A stretch of DNA of 64,000 nucleotides from positions 2,788,001-2,852,000 of the forward strand of contig NZ_CP083553.1 in assembly GCF_025144465.1 (NCBI RefSeq), given 5' to 3'. Positions 16,651-24,391 of the stretch are shown here, in pieces (position 1 is the first letter of the stretch; each line of letters begins with the position of its first letter). The notes under the pieces are model-generated. The model was not told where the DNA came from. It ran no database searches and saw only the letters and a list, made by a program, of their open reading frames with translations. Both the position numbers and the translations under genes were made by a program. The stretch comes from Leisingera sp. S132. Its GTDB lineage: Bacteria; Pseudomonadota; Alphaproteobacteria; Rhodobacterales; Rhodobacteraceae.

Positions 16651-16669
16651 AGGCCCGCGCTGCGGGCCT
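16651..16669 (+). terminator. hairpin after the DUF2244 gene
   Basis: AGGCCCGC and GCGGGCCT pair around a three-base loop, directly after the stop codon. The T-rich tail (CTCTTC) is poor. Confidence 0.55.
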
Positions 16670-16671
16670 CT

Positions 16672-16707
16672 CTTCATCATTCTTCAAATACTCGCGCCGC
16701 AGGCACC
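16672..16707 (-). repeat. dispersed GAGTATTT intergenic motif, copy 1
   Basis: Read on the minus strand this is GGTGCCTGCGGCGCGAG, then TATTTGAAGAATGATGAAG. Two more copies occur at 37534-37570 (plus) and 51343-51374 (minus). The shared core is a GC-rich C(T/G)SCGGCGSGAG block, TATTT, then a purine-rich GAA/AGATG-AG block. It sits between convergent genes. Confidence 0.6.
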
Positions 16708-16742
16708 GCGCGCCAGCGCGGTATCCGCTTGGCAGCAGCGGA

Positions 16743-17216
16743 TCAGCAATCGCCTTTGCTGCAGAGCTGATCCTTGACCATCGGCCCGGCTTTGCCGAAA
16801 TCCATCTGGCCGGTGTATTTCGCCTTCAGCGCAGCCATCACCTTGCCCATGTCGCGAATCGATTCGGCGCCGGTTTCCGCCACCGCGGCCTTCACCGCCT
16901 CGGACGCTTCCTCGTCGCTCAGCTGCTGCGGCAGGAACTCCTCGATCACACTGATCTCGCCCAGTTCCCGCTCCGCCAGATCCAGCCGCCCGCCTTCCTC
17001 ATAGGCGCGGGCGCTTTCCTTGCGCTGCTTGGTCATCTTGCCGAGAATGGCAAGGATTTCGCCGTCGCCGATGCTGGTTTCCTCGCCATCGGCACGGGCC
17101 GCGATCTCGCGGTCCTTGATGGCGGCATTGATCAGCCGCAGCGTGGCCAGCCGGGCGGCGGCCTTGTCTTTCATCGCCTGCTTCAGGGCCTGATTGACCC
17201 GAGTGCGCGTATCCAT
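16743..17216 (-). CDS. GatB/YqeY domain protein
   Basis: The 157-residue protein matches the YqeY family along its full length: RVNQALKQAMKDKAAARLATL at the start, an AYEEGGRLDLAERELGEI segment, and the tRNA-amidotransferase-like tail GKVMAALKAKYTGQMDFGKAGP. I choose the ATG at 17216 because family members start with this short N terminus; in-frame codons further upstream would overlap the carA promoter region. YqeY resembles the tail domain of GatB, which contacts tRNA, but its cellular role is unclear. It is divergent from carA. Confidence 0.9.
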   Translation of the reverse strand: MDTRTRVNQALKQAMKDKAAARLATLRLINAAIKDREIAARADGEETSIGDGEILAILGKMTKQRKESARAYEEGGRLDLAERELGEISVIEEFLPQQLSDEEASEAVKAAVAETGAESIRDMGKVMAALKAKYTGQMDFGKAGPMVKDQLCSKGDC

Positions 17217-17336
17217 ATGCAAAAGCATCCCCATGGTTGCCGGACACCGATGGTTATCCATTCCGGCGCTTCTGCGCAAGTTTTCAGTAAACTTTCAATT
17301 CCGGACCCCGCGTCAGCCTGCCCGCCCCTTGCAGGC

Positions 17337-17364
17337 TTGACCCGCATGGGCGCTCCCCTTACAA
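17337..17364 (+). promoter_or_regulatory. carA promoter
   Basis: TTGACC (17337-17342) and TTACAA (17359-17364) are separated by 16 bases. Transcription would begin near 17371, which is past the first in-frame ATG at 17369 and supports the later start at 17399. Confidence 0.55.
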
Positions 17365-17398
17365 GCCCATGAATTTTACCCGCATGGAGACTCGCGCA

Positions 17399-18559
17399 AT
17401 GGCCGCTTCCGCCCCGACCAAGCCCACCGCATGCCTGGCGCTCGCTGATGGCACCGTCTTTTACGGCACCGGTTTCGGCGCGACCGGCAACACCGTGGCC
17501 GAGCTCTGCTTCAACACCGCGATGACCGGCTACCAGGAGATCATGACAGACCCCTCCTATGCGGGCCAGATCGTGACCTTCACCTTCCCGCACATCGGCA
17601 ACACCGGCGTCACCCCGGAAGATGACGAGACCGGCGATCCGGTTGCCGCAGGCATGGTGGTGAAATGGGATCCGACCCTGGCCTCCAACTGGCGCGCAAC
17701 CGAAGAGCTGAAGGACTGGCTGACCCGCACCGGCCGCATCGCCATCGGCGGCATCGACACCCGCCGCCTGACCCGCGCGATCCGCCAGCAAGGCGCGCCG
17801 CATGTGGCGCTGGCGCATGACCCCGAAGGCAACTTCGACGTCGAGGCGCTGGTCGCCAGGGCCCGCGGCTGGTCCGGCCTCGTCGGCCTGGATCTGGCCA
17901 AGGACGTGACCTGCGCGCAAAGCTACCGCTGGGACGAGATGCGCTGGGCCTGGCCGGACGGCTATGCCCGCCAGGAAGCCCCCAAGCACAAGGTTGTGGC
18001 GGTCGACTACGGCGCCAAGCGCAACATCCTGCGCTGCCTCGCCTCCGCGGGCTGCGACGTGACCGTGCTGCCCGCCACTGCAACGGCCGAGGAAGTTCTG
18101 GCGCACAACCCCGACGGCGTGTTCCTGTCCAACGGCCCGGGCGATCCGGCTGCCACCGGCGAATACGCGGTGCCGATGATCCAGGACGTTCTGAAAGCGG
18201 ACCTGCCGGTCTTTGGCATCTGCCTTGGCCACCAGATGCTGGCGCTGGCATTGGGCGCCAAGACCGTCAAGATGAACCACGGCCACCACGGTGCCAACCA
18301 CCCGGTCAAGGAGCATGCCACCGGCAAGGTGGAGATCACCTCGATGAACCACGGCTTTGCGGTGGATGCGCAGACCCTGCCGGAGGGCGTCGAAGAATCG
18401 CATGTCTCGCTGTTCGACGGCTCCAACTGCGGCATCCGCATCACCGGCAAGCCGGTCTTCTCGGTGCAGCATCACCCTGAAGCCAGCCCCGGCCCGCAGG
18501 ACAGCTTCTACCTGTTCGAGCGCTTTGCCGACGCAATGGCAGAGCGCAAATCCGCGTAA
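17399..18559 (+). CDS. carA: carbamoyl-phosphate synthase small subunit
   Basis: CarA is the glutaminase subunit that frees ammonia from glutamine and passes it to CarB for carbamoyl phosphate, needed for arginine and pyrimidines. The 386-residue protein has the N-terminal CPSase domain (LALADGTVFYGTGFG, MTGYQEIMTDPSYAGQ) and a class I glutamine amidotransferase domain with the Cys nucleophile in FGICLGHQMLALALG and the His-Glu pair in VQHHPEASPG. I choose the ATG at 17399, with GGAG nine bases upstream; two earlier in-frame ATGs at 17369 and 17384 are less likely given the promoter. carB is not in the window. Confidence 0.97.
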   Translation: MAASAPTKPTACLALADGTVFYGTGFGATGNTVAELCFNTAMTGYQEIMTDPSYAGQIVTFTFPHIGNTGVTPEDDETGDPVAAGMVVKWDPTLASNWRATEELKDWLTRTGRIAIGGIDTRRLTRAIRQQGAPHVALAHDPEGNFDVEALVARARGWSGLVGLDLAKDVTCAQSYRWDEMRWAWPDGYARQEAPKHKVVAVDYGAKRNILRCLASAGCDVTVLPATATAEEVLAHNPDGVFLSNGPGDPAATGEYAVPMIQDVLKADLPVFGICLGHQMLALALGAKTVKMNHGHHGANHPVKEHATGKVEITSMNHGFAVDAQTLPEGVEESHVSLFDGSNCGIRITGKPVFSVQHHPEASPGPQDSFYLFERFADAMAERKSA

Positions 18560-18567
18560 AAAATCAG

Positions 18568-18620
18568 TTAACCATGCCGCCCGGGCGGCATGGTTAATGC
18601 CGCGTTTACCAACTCTTAAC
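18568..18620. promoter_or_regulatory. CtrA-like site cluster with 30-bp perfect palindrome
   Basis: Positions 18568-18597 are a perfect palindrome made of TTAACCATGCCGCCC and its reverse complement; both ends carry the CtrA half-site TTAACCAT. Immediately after, TTAA (18594), TTTA (18605) and TTAAC (18616) follow at exactly 11-base intervals, matching the CtrA consensus TTAA-N7-TTAAC with one mismatch. The cluster ends 50 bases before the MshEN-glycosyltransferase start. The palindrome could also serve as the carA transcript end. Confidence 0.6.
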
Positions 18621-18669
18621 CCCCGACCGCCAGCCTGAGCGCCTCTGGTTTCAGTGTTGCGGGCAGGCG

Positions 18670-20607
18670 ATGGGTATTGTGTCAAAGCCGCTGCGGCAGT
18701 TCCGTCTGCCGCAGCATGGAAAGCCCCCGCAGCAGGGCAGGGCCTCTGGTGCTCTGCCACCGGTGGACAGCAGCAGCATGATGAAGGCGCTGGTGCTGCG
18801 CCAGCATCAGGGGGCCGCGCTTGGCCGGGTGCTGGTCGCCGAAGGCCTGGCCAGCGAAGACCGGGTTCAGGACACATTGTCCAGCCAGTACCGGATGCCC
18901 CGCGCCGACCTGTCCGGCCAAATGGCCAATGCGCGGCTGCTCGCCTGCAAACCCGCAGCGTTCTGGCTGCGCCACTGCGCTGTTCCCTGGATGCAGCTGG
19001 GCCGGACCGTCACCCTGGCCGTAGCCCACCCCGACCGGTTTGAAACCCTGCAGCAGGAGCTGCAGGACAATTTCGAACGGATCACGCCTGTTCTGGCCAG
19101 CGAAGCGCAAATCACGGCGCTGCTGACAGCTCACTTCAGCCCGGCGCTGGTGCGGCAGGCAAGCTGCAGCGTGCCCCCGCGCCTGAGCTGCCGCTCCTTG
19201 CGGCCGCCCCGGGGCCGCGCTCTGCTGGCCGCCTTGACGGCCCCGGCGCTCTATCTGGCCTGGCACGCGCCGGCAGCACTTCCCGCCGCCCTCAGTGCAA
19301 TCGCCCTGCTGACCGTATTTTTGTTCACGGCGCTCAAGCTTTTCGGGCTCGCCTCTTACTGGCAGGCGCGGGCAGAGAGGACATCCGCTGCGCCGGCGTC
19401 GGCCTCCCCCGCCCGCCCCTCTTGCCCCATGATTTCGATCCTGGTGCCGCTCTACCGGGAGGCCGAGATCAGCCATGCGCTGCTTGCCCGGATCCGGAAA
19501 CTCAGCTACCCGCGGGCGCAGACGGACGTGATCCTGGTGCTGGAGGAGCACGACAGCGTCACCCGGGCCGCCCTGGAGAACACCCGCCTGCCGCCGTGGA
19601 TCCGGGTGGTGGAGGTCCCGGCCTATGGCGGGCTGACCACCAAACCGCGGGCGATGAATTATGCGCTGAACTTCTGCCGGGGCGACATCATCGGGGTCTG
19701 GGATGCCGAGGACGCGCCCCAGACAGACCAGCTGAACCGGGTGGCGCAGGCCTTCGCCTCCGCCGGGAAGCGCACTGCCTGCTTTCAGGGGGTGCTGGAC
19801 TACTACAATCCGGGCACCAACTGGATTTCGCGCTGCTTCACACTGGAATATGCCAGCTGGTTCCGCATCGTCCTGGATGGCATTGCCCGGCTTGGCCTGG
19901 TGGTGCCCCTGGGCGGCACCACAATGTTCGTGCGCCGCGAGGTGCTGGAAGAACTGGGCGGCTGGGATGCCCACAACGTGACCGAGGACGCCGATCTGGG
20001 CGTCCGCCTGTACCGGGCGGGCTACCGCACCGAAATGCTGCCCAGCACCACCTATGAGGAGGCAAACTGGCGCCCCTGGCCCTGGATCAGGCAGCGCTCG
20101 CGCTGGCTCAAGGGCTTCATGGTGACCTACCTGGTGCATATGCGCCAGCCGCTGCGGCTGCTGGCGGATCTGGGCTGGAAGCGCTTCCTGGGCTTTCAGG
20201 CCTTCTTTCTGGGCACAATCGGGCAGTTTCTGTTTGCCCCCGTGCTCTGGTCGTTCTGGCTGTTTACCCTGGGCCTGCCGCACCCTGGCGCCGAAAGCCT
20301 GCCGCCGCAGCTGCTGACGCTGGCGGCGGCCACGCTGGTGCTCTTTGAAGGGCTGGGGCTGGTGATCAGCATCACTGCGGCCTTTGCCATGGGGCGGCCC
20401 TGGCTGGCCGCCTGGGCGCCGGCGATGATCCTCTACTTCCCGATGGGGGCCATCGCTGTTGCCAAGGCGGCGCATGAACTGCTGGCCCGCCCGTATTTCT
20501 GGGACAAGACGGCCCACGGCATCAAACCGGCAGCCCGGCCCAGGCGCCGGCGCTGGCTCTGGCGGGTTATCCCCGCCCGCTGGCGTCCTGCTTCAGCCGG
20601 GTCATGA
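18670..20607 (+). CDS. MshEN-type domain fused to membrane glycosyltransferase family 2
   Basis: Residues about 38-160 resemble the MshEN/GspE-N domain (LGRVLVAEGLASEDRVQDTL followed by SSQYRMP), which in other proteins binds cyclic di-GMP; the usual first Arg of the RLG motif reads Ala here. Two membrane segments follow (about 184-228). Residues 252-495 are a processive-type family 2 glycosyltransferase with SILVPLYREAE, the DAED acid pair (345-348), TEDADLG (438-444) and QRSRW (475-479). More helices close the 645-residue protein. It probably makes or exports a polysaccharide under second-messenger control, much like NfrB or cellulose synthase systems; the product is unknown. CtrA-like sites lie upstream. 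Its 3' end overlaps the GntR gene by 41 bases. Confidence 0.8.
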   Translation: MGIVSKPLRQFRLPQHGKPPQQGRASGALPPVDSSSMMKALVLRQHQGAALGRVLVAEGLASEDRVQDTLSSQYRMPRADLSGQMANARLLACKPAAFWLRHCAVPWMQLGRTVTLAVAHPDRFETLQQELQDNFERITPVLASEAQITALLTAHFSPALVRQASCSVPPRLSCRSLRPPRGRALLAALTAPALYLAWHAPAALPAALSAIALLTVFLFTALKLFGLASYWQARAERTSAAPASASPARPSCPMISILVPLYREAEISHALLARIRKLSYPRAQTDVILVLEEHDSVTRAALENTRLPPWIRVVEVPAYGGLTTKPRAMNYALNFCRGDIIGVWDAEDAPQTDQLNRVAQAFASAGKRTACFQGVLDYYNPGTNWISRCFTLEYASWFRIVLDGIARLGLVVPLGGTTMFVRREVLEELGGWDAHNVTEDADLGVRLYRAGYRTEMLPSTTYEEANWRPWPWIRQRSRWLKGFMVTYLVHMRQPLRLLADLGWKRFLGFQAFFLGTIGQFLFAPVLWSFWLFTLGLPHPGAESLPPQLLTLAAATLVLFEGLGLVISITAAFAMGRPWLAAWAPAMILYFPMGAIAVAKAAHELLARPYFWDKTAHGIKPAARPRRRRWLWRVIPARWRPASAGS

Positions 20608-21211
20608 AGGCAATCGAGATGTGCTCCTTCAGAGCCTCGCCCGCCGCCGCCTCGTCGCGGCGGCTGATTGCGTCGACAATGCCCTTGTGCTCGGACTGGG
20701 CAATCTCGCTGCGGCCCTCGGCCGCCAGCGAGGTGGTGGCCATCAGCGCCATCGTCCGGTGCACCAGATCCAGCTGCTGCACCAGATAGCGGTTGTGCGA
20801 GGCCAGGTGGATCTGCTCATGGAACCGGCGGTTCGCCTTGGACAGCGCCGTCGGATCGCCGATCAGCTTGTCGTCGGACTCAACCATCTCCTTCAGCACC
20901 TTGATCTCTTCCTCGGTGGCATGGCGCGCCGCCAGCCGGGCCGCCAGCCCCTCCAGCTCGCGCCGTACCACATACAGCTCCGCCATCTGGTTGTGATCCA
21001 GCGAGGCGACGATCAGCGACCGCCCGTCACGCTCCAGCAGCGATTGCGTCTCCAGCCGCTGCAGCGCCTCGCGGATCGGGGTGCGCGACACACCAAAGCG
21101 TTCCGCCAGATCGCTTTCCACCAGCCGGTCACCCGGTTTGTAGATCCCCGAGTCGATGGCCTCTAGGATCAGCGCATAGGCATCTTTCTGGTTGCTGCGG
21201 CTCTGGCTCAT
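20567..21211 (-). CDS. GntR family transcriptional regulator (FCD type)
   Basis: This 214-residue protein has an N-terminal winged helix (LVESDLAERFGVSRTPIREAL, helix-turn-helix around residues 31-50) and an all-helical FCD ligand domain with the metal-site residues spread through RRFHEQIHLASHN and SEHKGIVDAI. FCD regulators usually sense small organic acids and repress catabolic genes. No catabolic operon lies beside it, so the target is not evident. It is divergent from the HAD gene. Confidence 0.93.
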   Translation of the reverse strand: MSQSRSNQKDAYALILEAIDSGIYKPGDRLVESDLAERFGVSRTPIREALQRLETQSLLERDGRSLIVASLDHNQMAELYVVRRELEGLAARLAARHATEEEIKVLKEMVESDDKLIGDPTALSKANRRFHEQIHLASHNRYLVQQLDLVHRTMALMATTSLAAEGRSEIAQSEHKGIVDAISRRDEAAAGEALKEHISIAFMTRLKQDASGRG

Positions 21212-21353
21212 GGTCGTCCCTGTCTATTTTGATCCGACAATCTCTACAGTGCATCCCCCAGCAATCAACCCTGATGGCGCCAACGCGCTGAAAACCCGCA
21301 GGCAAAATGCGCTTTTGATTGCAAATGCCGCTTGGGATCCCTACTTCGGCACC

Positions 21354-21998
21354 ATGCCCAAACACGCCTTTTCCCACGTCCGCCAATGGGTGTTCGATCT
21401 CGACAACACCCTCTATCACCCCTCCGCACGGCTGTTCGACCAGATCGAGGTCAAGATGACCGCCTATGTGATGGACGCGCTCAAGGTGGACAAGGCCGAG
21501 GCCGACCGCCTGCGCAGCCATTACTGGCGCGAGCACGGCACCACCCTGGCAGGGCTGATGCGCGAGCACGATCTGGACCCGGACCCCTATCTGGTTGCGG
21601 TGCACGACATCTCGATGGACCACCTGGAAGAGGACGCTCCGCTGGCGGCCGCGATCCGCAACCTGCCAGGCAAGAAGATCGTCTATACCAACGGCTCTGC
21701 CCCCTATGCGGAGCGGGTGCTGGCCGCGCGCGGGCTGTCCGGACTGTTCGATGACGTTTACGGTGTCGAACACGCGGACTACCACCCCAAGCCCGAACGC
21801 CGCGCCTTTGACCGGGTGTTTACCCGCGCCGGGATCGCCCCGCAGCAGGCCGCCATGTTCGAGGACGACCCGCGCAATCTGGCCGCCCCGCATGAAATGG
21901 GCATGCGCACCGTGCATGTGGCGCCGGAGCCGGTCCAGGCGGACCATATCCATCATCACTCGGACGATCTGGCCGGATTTCTCGCCGCCCTGACCTGA
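21354..21998 (+). CDS. HAD family pyrimidine 5'-nucleotidase
   Basis: I choose the ATG at 21354 (MPKHAFSHVRQWVFDLDNTL), which puts the HAD motif I DLDNT near residue 16, as in the family; the open frame upstream has no such homology. Motif II is YTNGSA, motif III the lysine in HPKPERRAF, and motif IV FEDDPRN. The 214-residue length and the YHPSARLF and IxxxM cap segment match the pyrimidine 5'-nucleotidase/Sdt1-like branch, which dephosphorylates UMP and CMP. It is monocistronic. Confidence 0.88.
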   Translation: MPKHAFSHVRQWVFDLDNTLYHPSARLFDQIEVKMTAYVMDALKVDKAEADRLRSHYWREHGTTLAGLMREHDLDPDPYLVAVHDISMDHLEEDAPLAAAIRNLPGKKIVYTNGSAPYAERVLAARGLSGLFDDVYGVEHADYHPKPERRAFDRVFTRAGIAPQQAAMFEDDPRNLAAPHEMGMRTVHVAPEPVQADHIHHHSDDLAGFLAALT

Positions 21999-22161
21999 CC
22001 CCGGAACCAGCGCCGGGACGCTTTTACGCAGCCGTTTGCCGCAACGCGGAATGTGTGCCATTGCATTCCGGCAAAACTTCGCAACTGCGTCAAAATATAC
22101 CTGTTTGCTGCATGTTTTCCTCCCTATATGCGCCGCGAACCCACACGCAGGAGACCACCCG

Positions 22162-22410
22162 ATGAGCGCATACACCCTCCCCGCCCGCCTGACCCTGTGG
22201 CAGCGCATCCTGTTTGCCGTGCCGCTGCTGGGACGGATCTTCAAGGAGGTCGCTTACGGCCCCGAAGAGAACATCGGCTACGCCCTGGCAACCTTTGTCA
22301 GCCTTTGGGGCTGCTCCATCCTGCTGTTCGGCATTCCGGGCCTCTACATCCCGGCGCTGTGCATGGTGCCGGTGATGTTCCTGGTACTGCTGTCCATCAC
22401 CCGCGGCTAA
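22162..22410 (+). CDS. small two-helix membrane protein
   Basis: The 82-residue protein begins at an ATG at 22162, preceded by CAGGAGA. It has two hydrophobic segments (about 18-28 weak, and 41-80 strong with ALATFVSLWGCSILLFGIPG) and a conserved-looking KEVAYGPEENIGY stretch between them. I recognise no family. Codon use is like its neighbours, so it appears real. Confidence 0.7.
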   Translation: MSAYTLPARLTLWQRILFAVPLLGRIFKEVAYGPEENIGYALATFVSLWGCSILLFGIPGLYIPALCMVPVMFLVLLSITRG

Positions 22411-22442
22411 TTCCCCGCGCGGCAGGTTGCCGCTTGTCTTCC

Positions 22443-22480
22443 CCCTCCGTCAGGGCCTATTTCAGGGCAACAACGGAGGG
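22443..22480 (+). promoter_or_regulatory. hairpin covering the ribosome binding site of the UbiH-type gene
   Basis: CCCTCCGT (22443-22450) can pair with ACGGAGGG (22473-22480), which contains the GGAGG ribosome binding site for the ATG at 22489. The loop between is 22 bases. This could limit translation or simply be a terminator of the small gene before it. Confidence 0.35.
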
Positions 22481-22488
22481 CTGAAACC

Positions 22489-23685
22489 ATGGGCGAGACC
22501 TGCGACATCCTGATTTCCGGCGGCGGCATTGCGGGACTGACCGCAGCCGCAGCCTTTGCCTCCCAAGGCTTCAGCGTCATTTGCGCCGACCCGGCCCCGC
22601 CGGTCACCGAACGCGACGCCGAAGGCTCCGACCTGCGCACCACCGCTTTTCTGCAACCGGCCCAGGCGCTGCTGGAGCGCTGCGGGATCTGGGCGCGTCT
22701 GGCGGACCACGCCGCCCCCTTGCAGATCATGCGCATCGTCGATGCGGGCGGCGCCCGGCCCGAACCGCGGGTGGTCAAGGACTTCAATGCCGCCGACATC
22801 TCGGACCAGCCGTTCGGATGGAACCTGCCCAACTGGCTCTTGCGGCGCGAGATGATTGCCCGGCTGGCAGAACTGCCGAACGTCGACCTGCGTTTCGGCA
22901 CCGGCACCACGGGCCTGTTCACCCGCACCGATGAGGCGCGCGTCTCCCTCAGCGACGGCACCCAGGTGACCGCAAAACTGGTAGTGGCCTGTGACGGCCG
23001 CAATTCCCCCATGCGCGAGGCCGCAGGCATTCCGGTGAAAACCACCCGTTACGGGCAAAAGGCGCTGGCCTTTGCCGTCACCCATCCGGTGCCGCATGAA
23101 AACGTCTCGACCGAGATCCACCGCTCCGGCGGGCCGTTCACGCTGGTGCCTCTGCCCGACTACCAGGGCCAGCCGTCCTCCGCCATTGTCTGGATGGAGC
23201 GCGGCCCCAAGGCGCAGGAACTGCTGAACCTGGAACCCGCCGCCTTTGAGGCCGCGATGACCGAGCGCAGCTGCGGGCTGTTCGGCGATCTGAAACTGGC
23301 CTCGCGCCGCACCATCTGGCCGATCATCAGCCAATCGGCAGAGCGGCTGAACGGCGAGCGGCTGGCGCTGATGGCCGAAGCCGCCCATGTGGTGCCGCCG
23401 ATCGGCGCCCAGGGTTTGAACATGTCCCTGGGCGATCTGCGCAGCCTGCTGGACCTGGCCGAAGCCCGCCCCGAAGCCTTAGGCGATGCGCAGATGCTGG
23501 CCGCCTACCACAAGGCCCGCCACAACGAGATCCTGCTGCGCGTGAAGGGCATCGACCTGCTGAACCGCACCTCGATGCTGTCCCCCCGTCCGCTGCGCGA
23601 CCTGCGCGCCTTTGGCCTCAACGCGCTCTATTCCCTGGCGCCGGTGCGCAAGACGCTGATGCAGATGGGGCTGGGTGTTAAATAG
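22489..23685 (+). CDS. UbiH/UbiF-family FAD monooxygenase (ubiquinone biosynthesis)
   Basis: The protein (398 residues) has the FAD dinucleotide fold ILISGGGIAGLTAAAAFAS at the start, the family DLRTTAFLQPA block, the mid-protein VVACDGRNSPMREAAGI, and the second FAD site ALMAEAAHVVPPIGAQGLN. These place it among the UbiH/UbiF/COQ6 ring hydroxylases that add oxygen to the ubiquinone head group. In alphaproteobacteria a UbiL-type member often hydroxylates more than one position, and this may be that enzyme, but I cannot assign the position. The M50 gene follows directly. Confidence 0.88.
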   Translation: MGETCDILISGGGIAGLTAAAAFASQGFSVICADPAPPVTERDAEGSDLRTTAFLQPAQALLERCGIWARLADHAAPLQIMRIVDAGGARPEPRVVKDFNAADISDQPFGWNLPNWLLRREMIARLAELPNVDLRFGTGTTGLFTRTDEARVSLSDGTQVTAKLVVACDGRNSPMREAAGIPVKTTRYGQKALAFAVTHPVPHENVSTEIHRSGGPFTLVPLPDYQGQPSSAIVWMERGPKAQELLNLEPAAFEAAMTERSCGLFGDLKLASRRTIWPIISQSAERLNGERLALMAEAAHVVPPIGAQGLNMSLGDLRSLLDLAEARPEALGDAQMLAAYHKARHNEILLRVKGIDLLNRTSMLSPRPLRDLRAFGLNALYSLAPVRKTLMQMGLGVK

Positions 23686-23686
23686 G

Positions 23687-24391
23687 ATGCAGGCTGCCGG
23701 ACGCTTTGTGAAAGGCCACTGGCAGCTTCTCTGCCTGACCCTGGCCATTGCTGTTCTCTGGCAGACCCCGGCACTGCTCCCGCTGCGGATCCTGACCGTA
23801 TTCCTGCATGAGCTGTCGCACGCAGCAGCAACCCTGCTCACCGGCGGCGATGTGGTCAGCCTGACCATAGACCCCTACGAGGGCGGCAGGGTGGTCTCGC
23901 GCGGCGGCAGCCGGTTCCTGACGCTCACGGCTGGCTACACCGGCTCACTGCTGATCGGCGCGGCCCTGTTCGTGATTGCCCTGCGCACCGATTGGGACCG
24001 CAAGGTGCTTGCCGTCTTCGGCGCAATCACCCTCGCTGTTGCAGCTTTCTATGTCCGGGATCTCTTTGCGCTCGGCTTCACCTTTGCCACCGGCGCGCTG
24101 ATGCTGGCCGCGTCGCGGTACCTCAGCCTGAACATCAACGACATGATCCTGAGGGTGATCGGGGTCAGCAGCATGATCTACGCGCCGCTTGATCTCTGGG
24201 ACGACACCATTGCGCGGTCCTACCTGCGATCCGACGCGCGGATGATGGCCGAGGAGTTCGGCGGCGCAACCATGCTGTGGGGCGGAGTTTGGCTGGCAAT
24301 CAGCCTCGGGGTGATCTGGCTCACCCTGCGCCACGGGCTGGGCCGCACAAGCAATATTCCCTTGCGCAGCCCAGTCCGGATCTTGCGTTAA
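23687..24391 (+). CDS. M50-type membrane metallopeptidase
   Basis: The 234-residue protein is highly hydrophobic with about six helices and carries FLHELSHAAAT, an HExxH zinc motif inside a membrane helix, as in M50 intramembrane peptidases. A possible second metal ligand is in PLDLWDD near residue 170. The ATG at 23687 lies one base after the previous stop; a GTG at 23675 is an alternative. Its partner is not evident. Its last bases overlap the convergent aminotransferase gene. Confidence 0.8.
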   Translation: MQAAGRFVKGHWQLLCLTLAIAVLWQTPALLPLRILTVFLHELSHAAATLLTGGDVVSLTIDPYEGGRVVSRGGSRFLTLTAGYTGSLLIGAALFVIALRTDWDRKVLAVFGAITLAVAAFYVRDLFALGFTFATGALMLAASRYLSLNINDMILRVIGVSSMIYAPLDLWDDTIARSYLRSDARMMAEEFGGATMLWGGVWLAISLGVIWLTLRHGLGRTSNIPLRSPVRILR

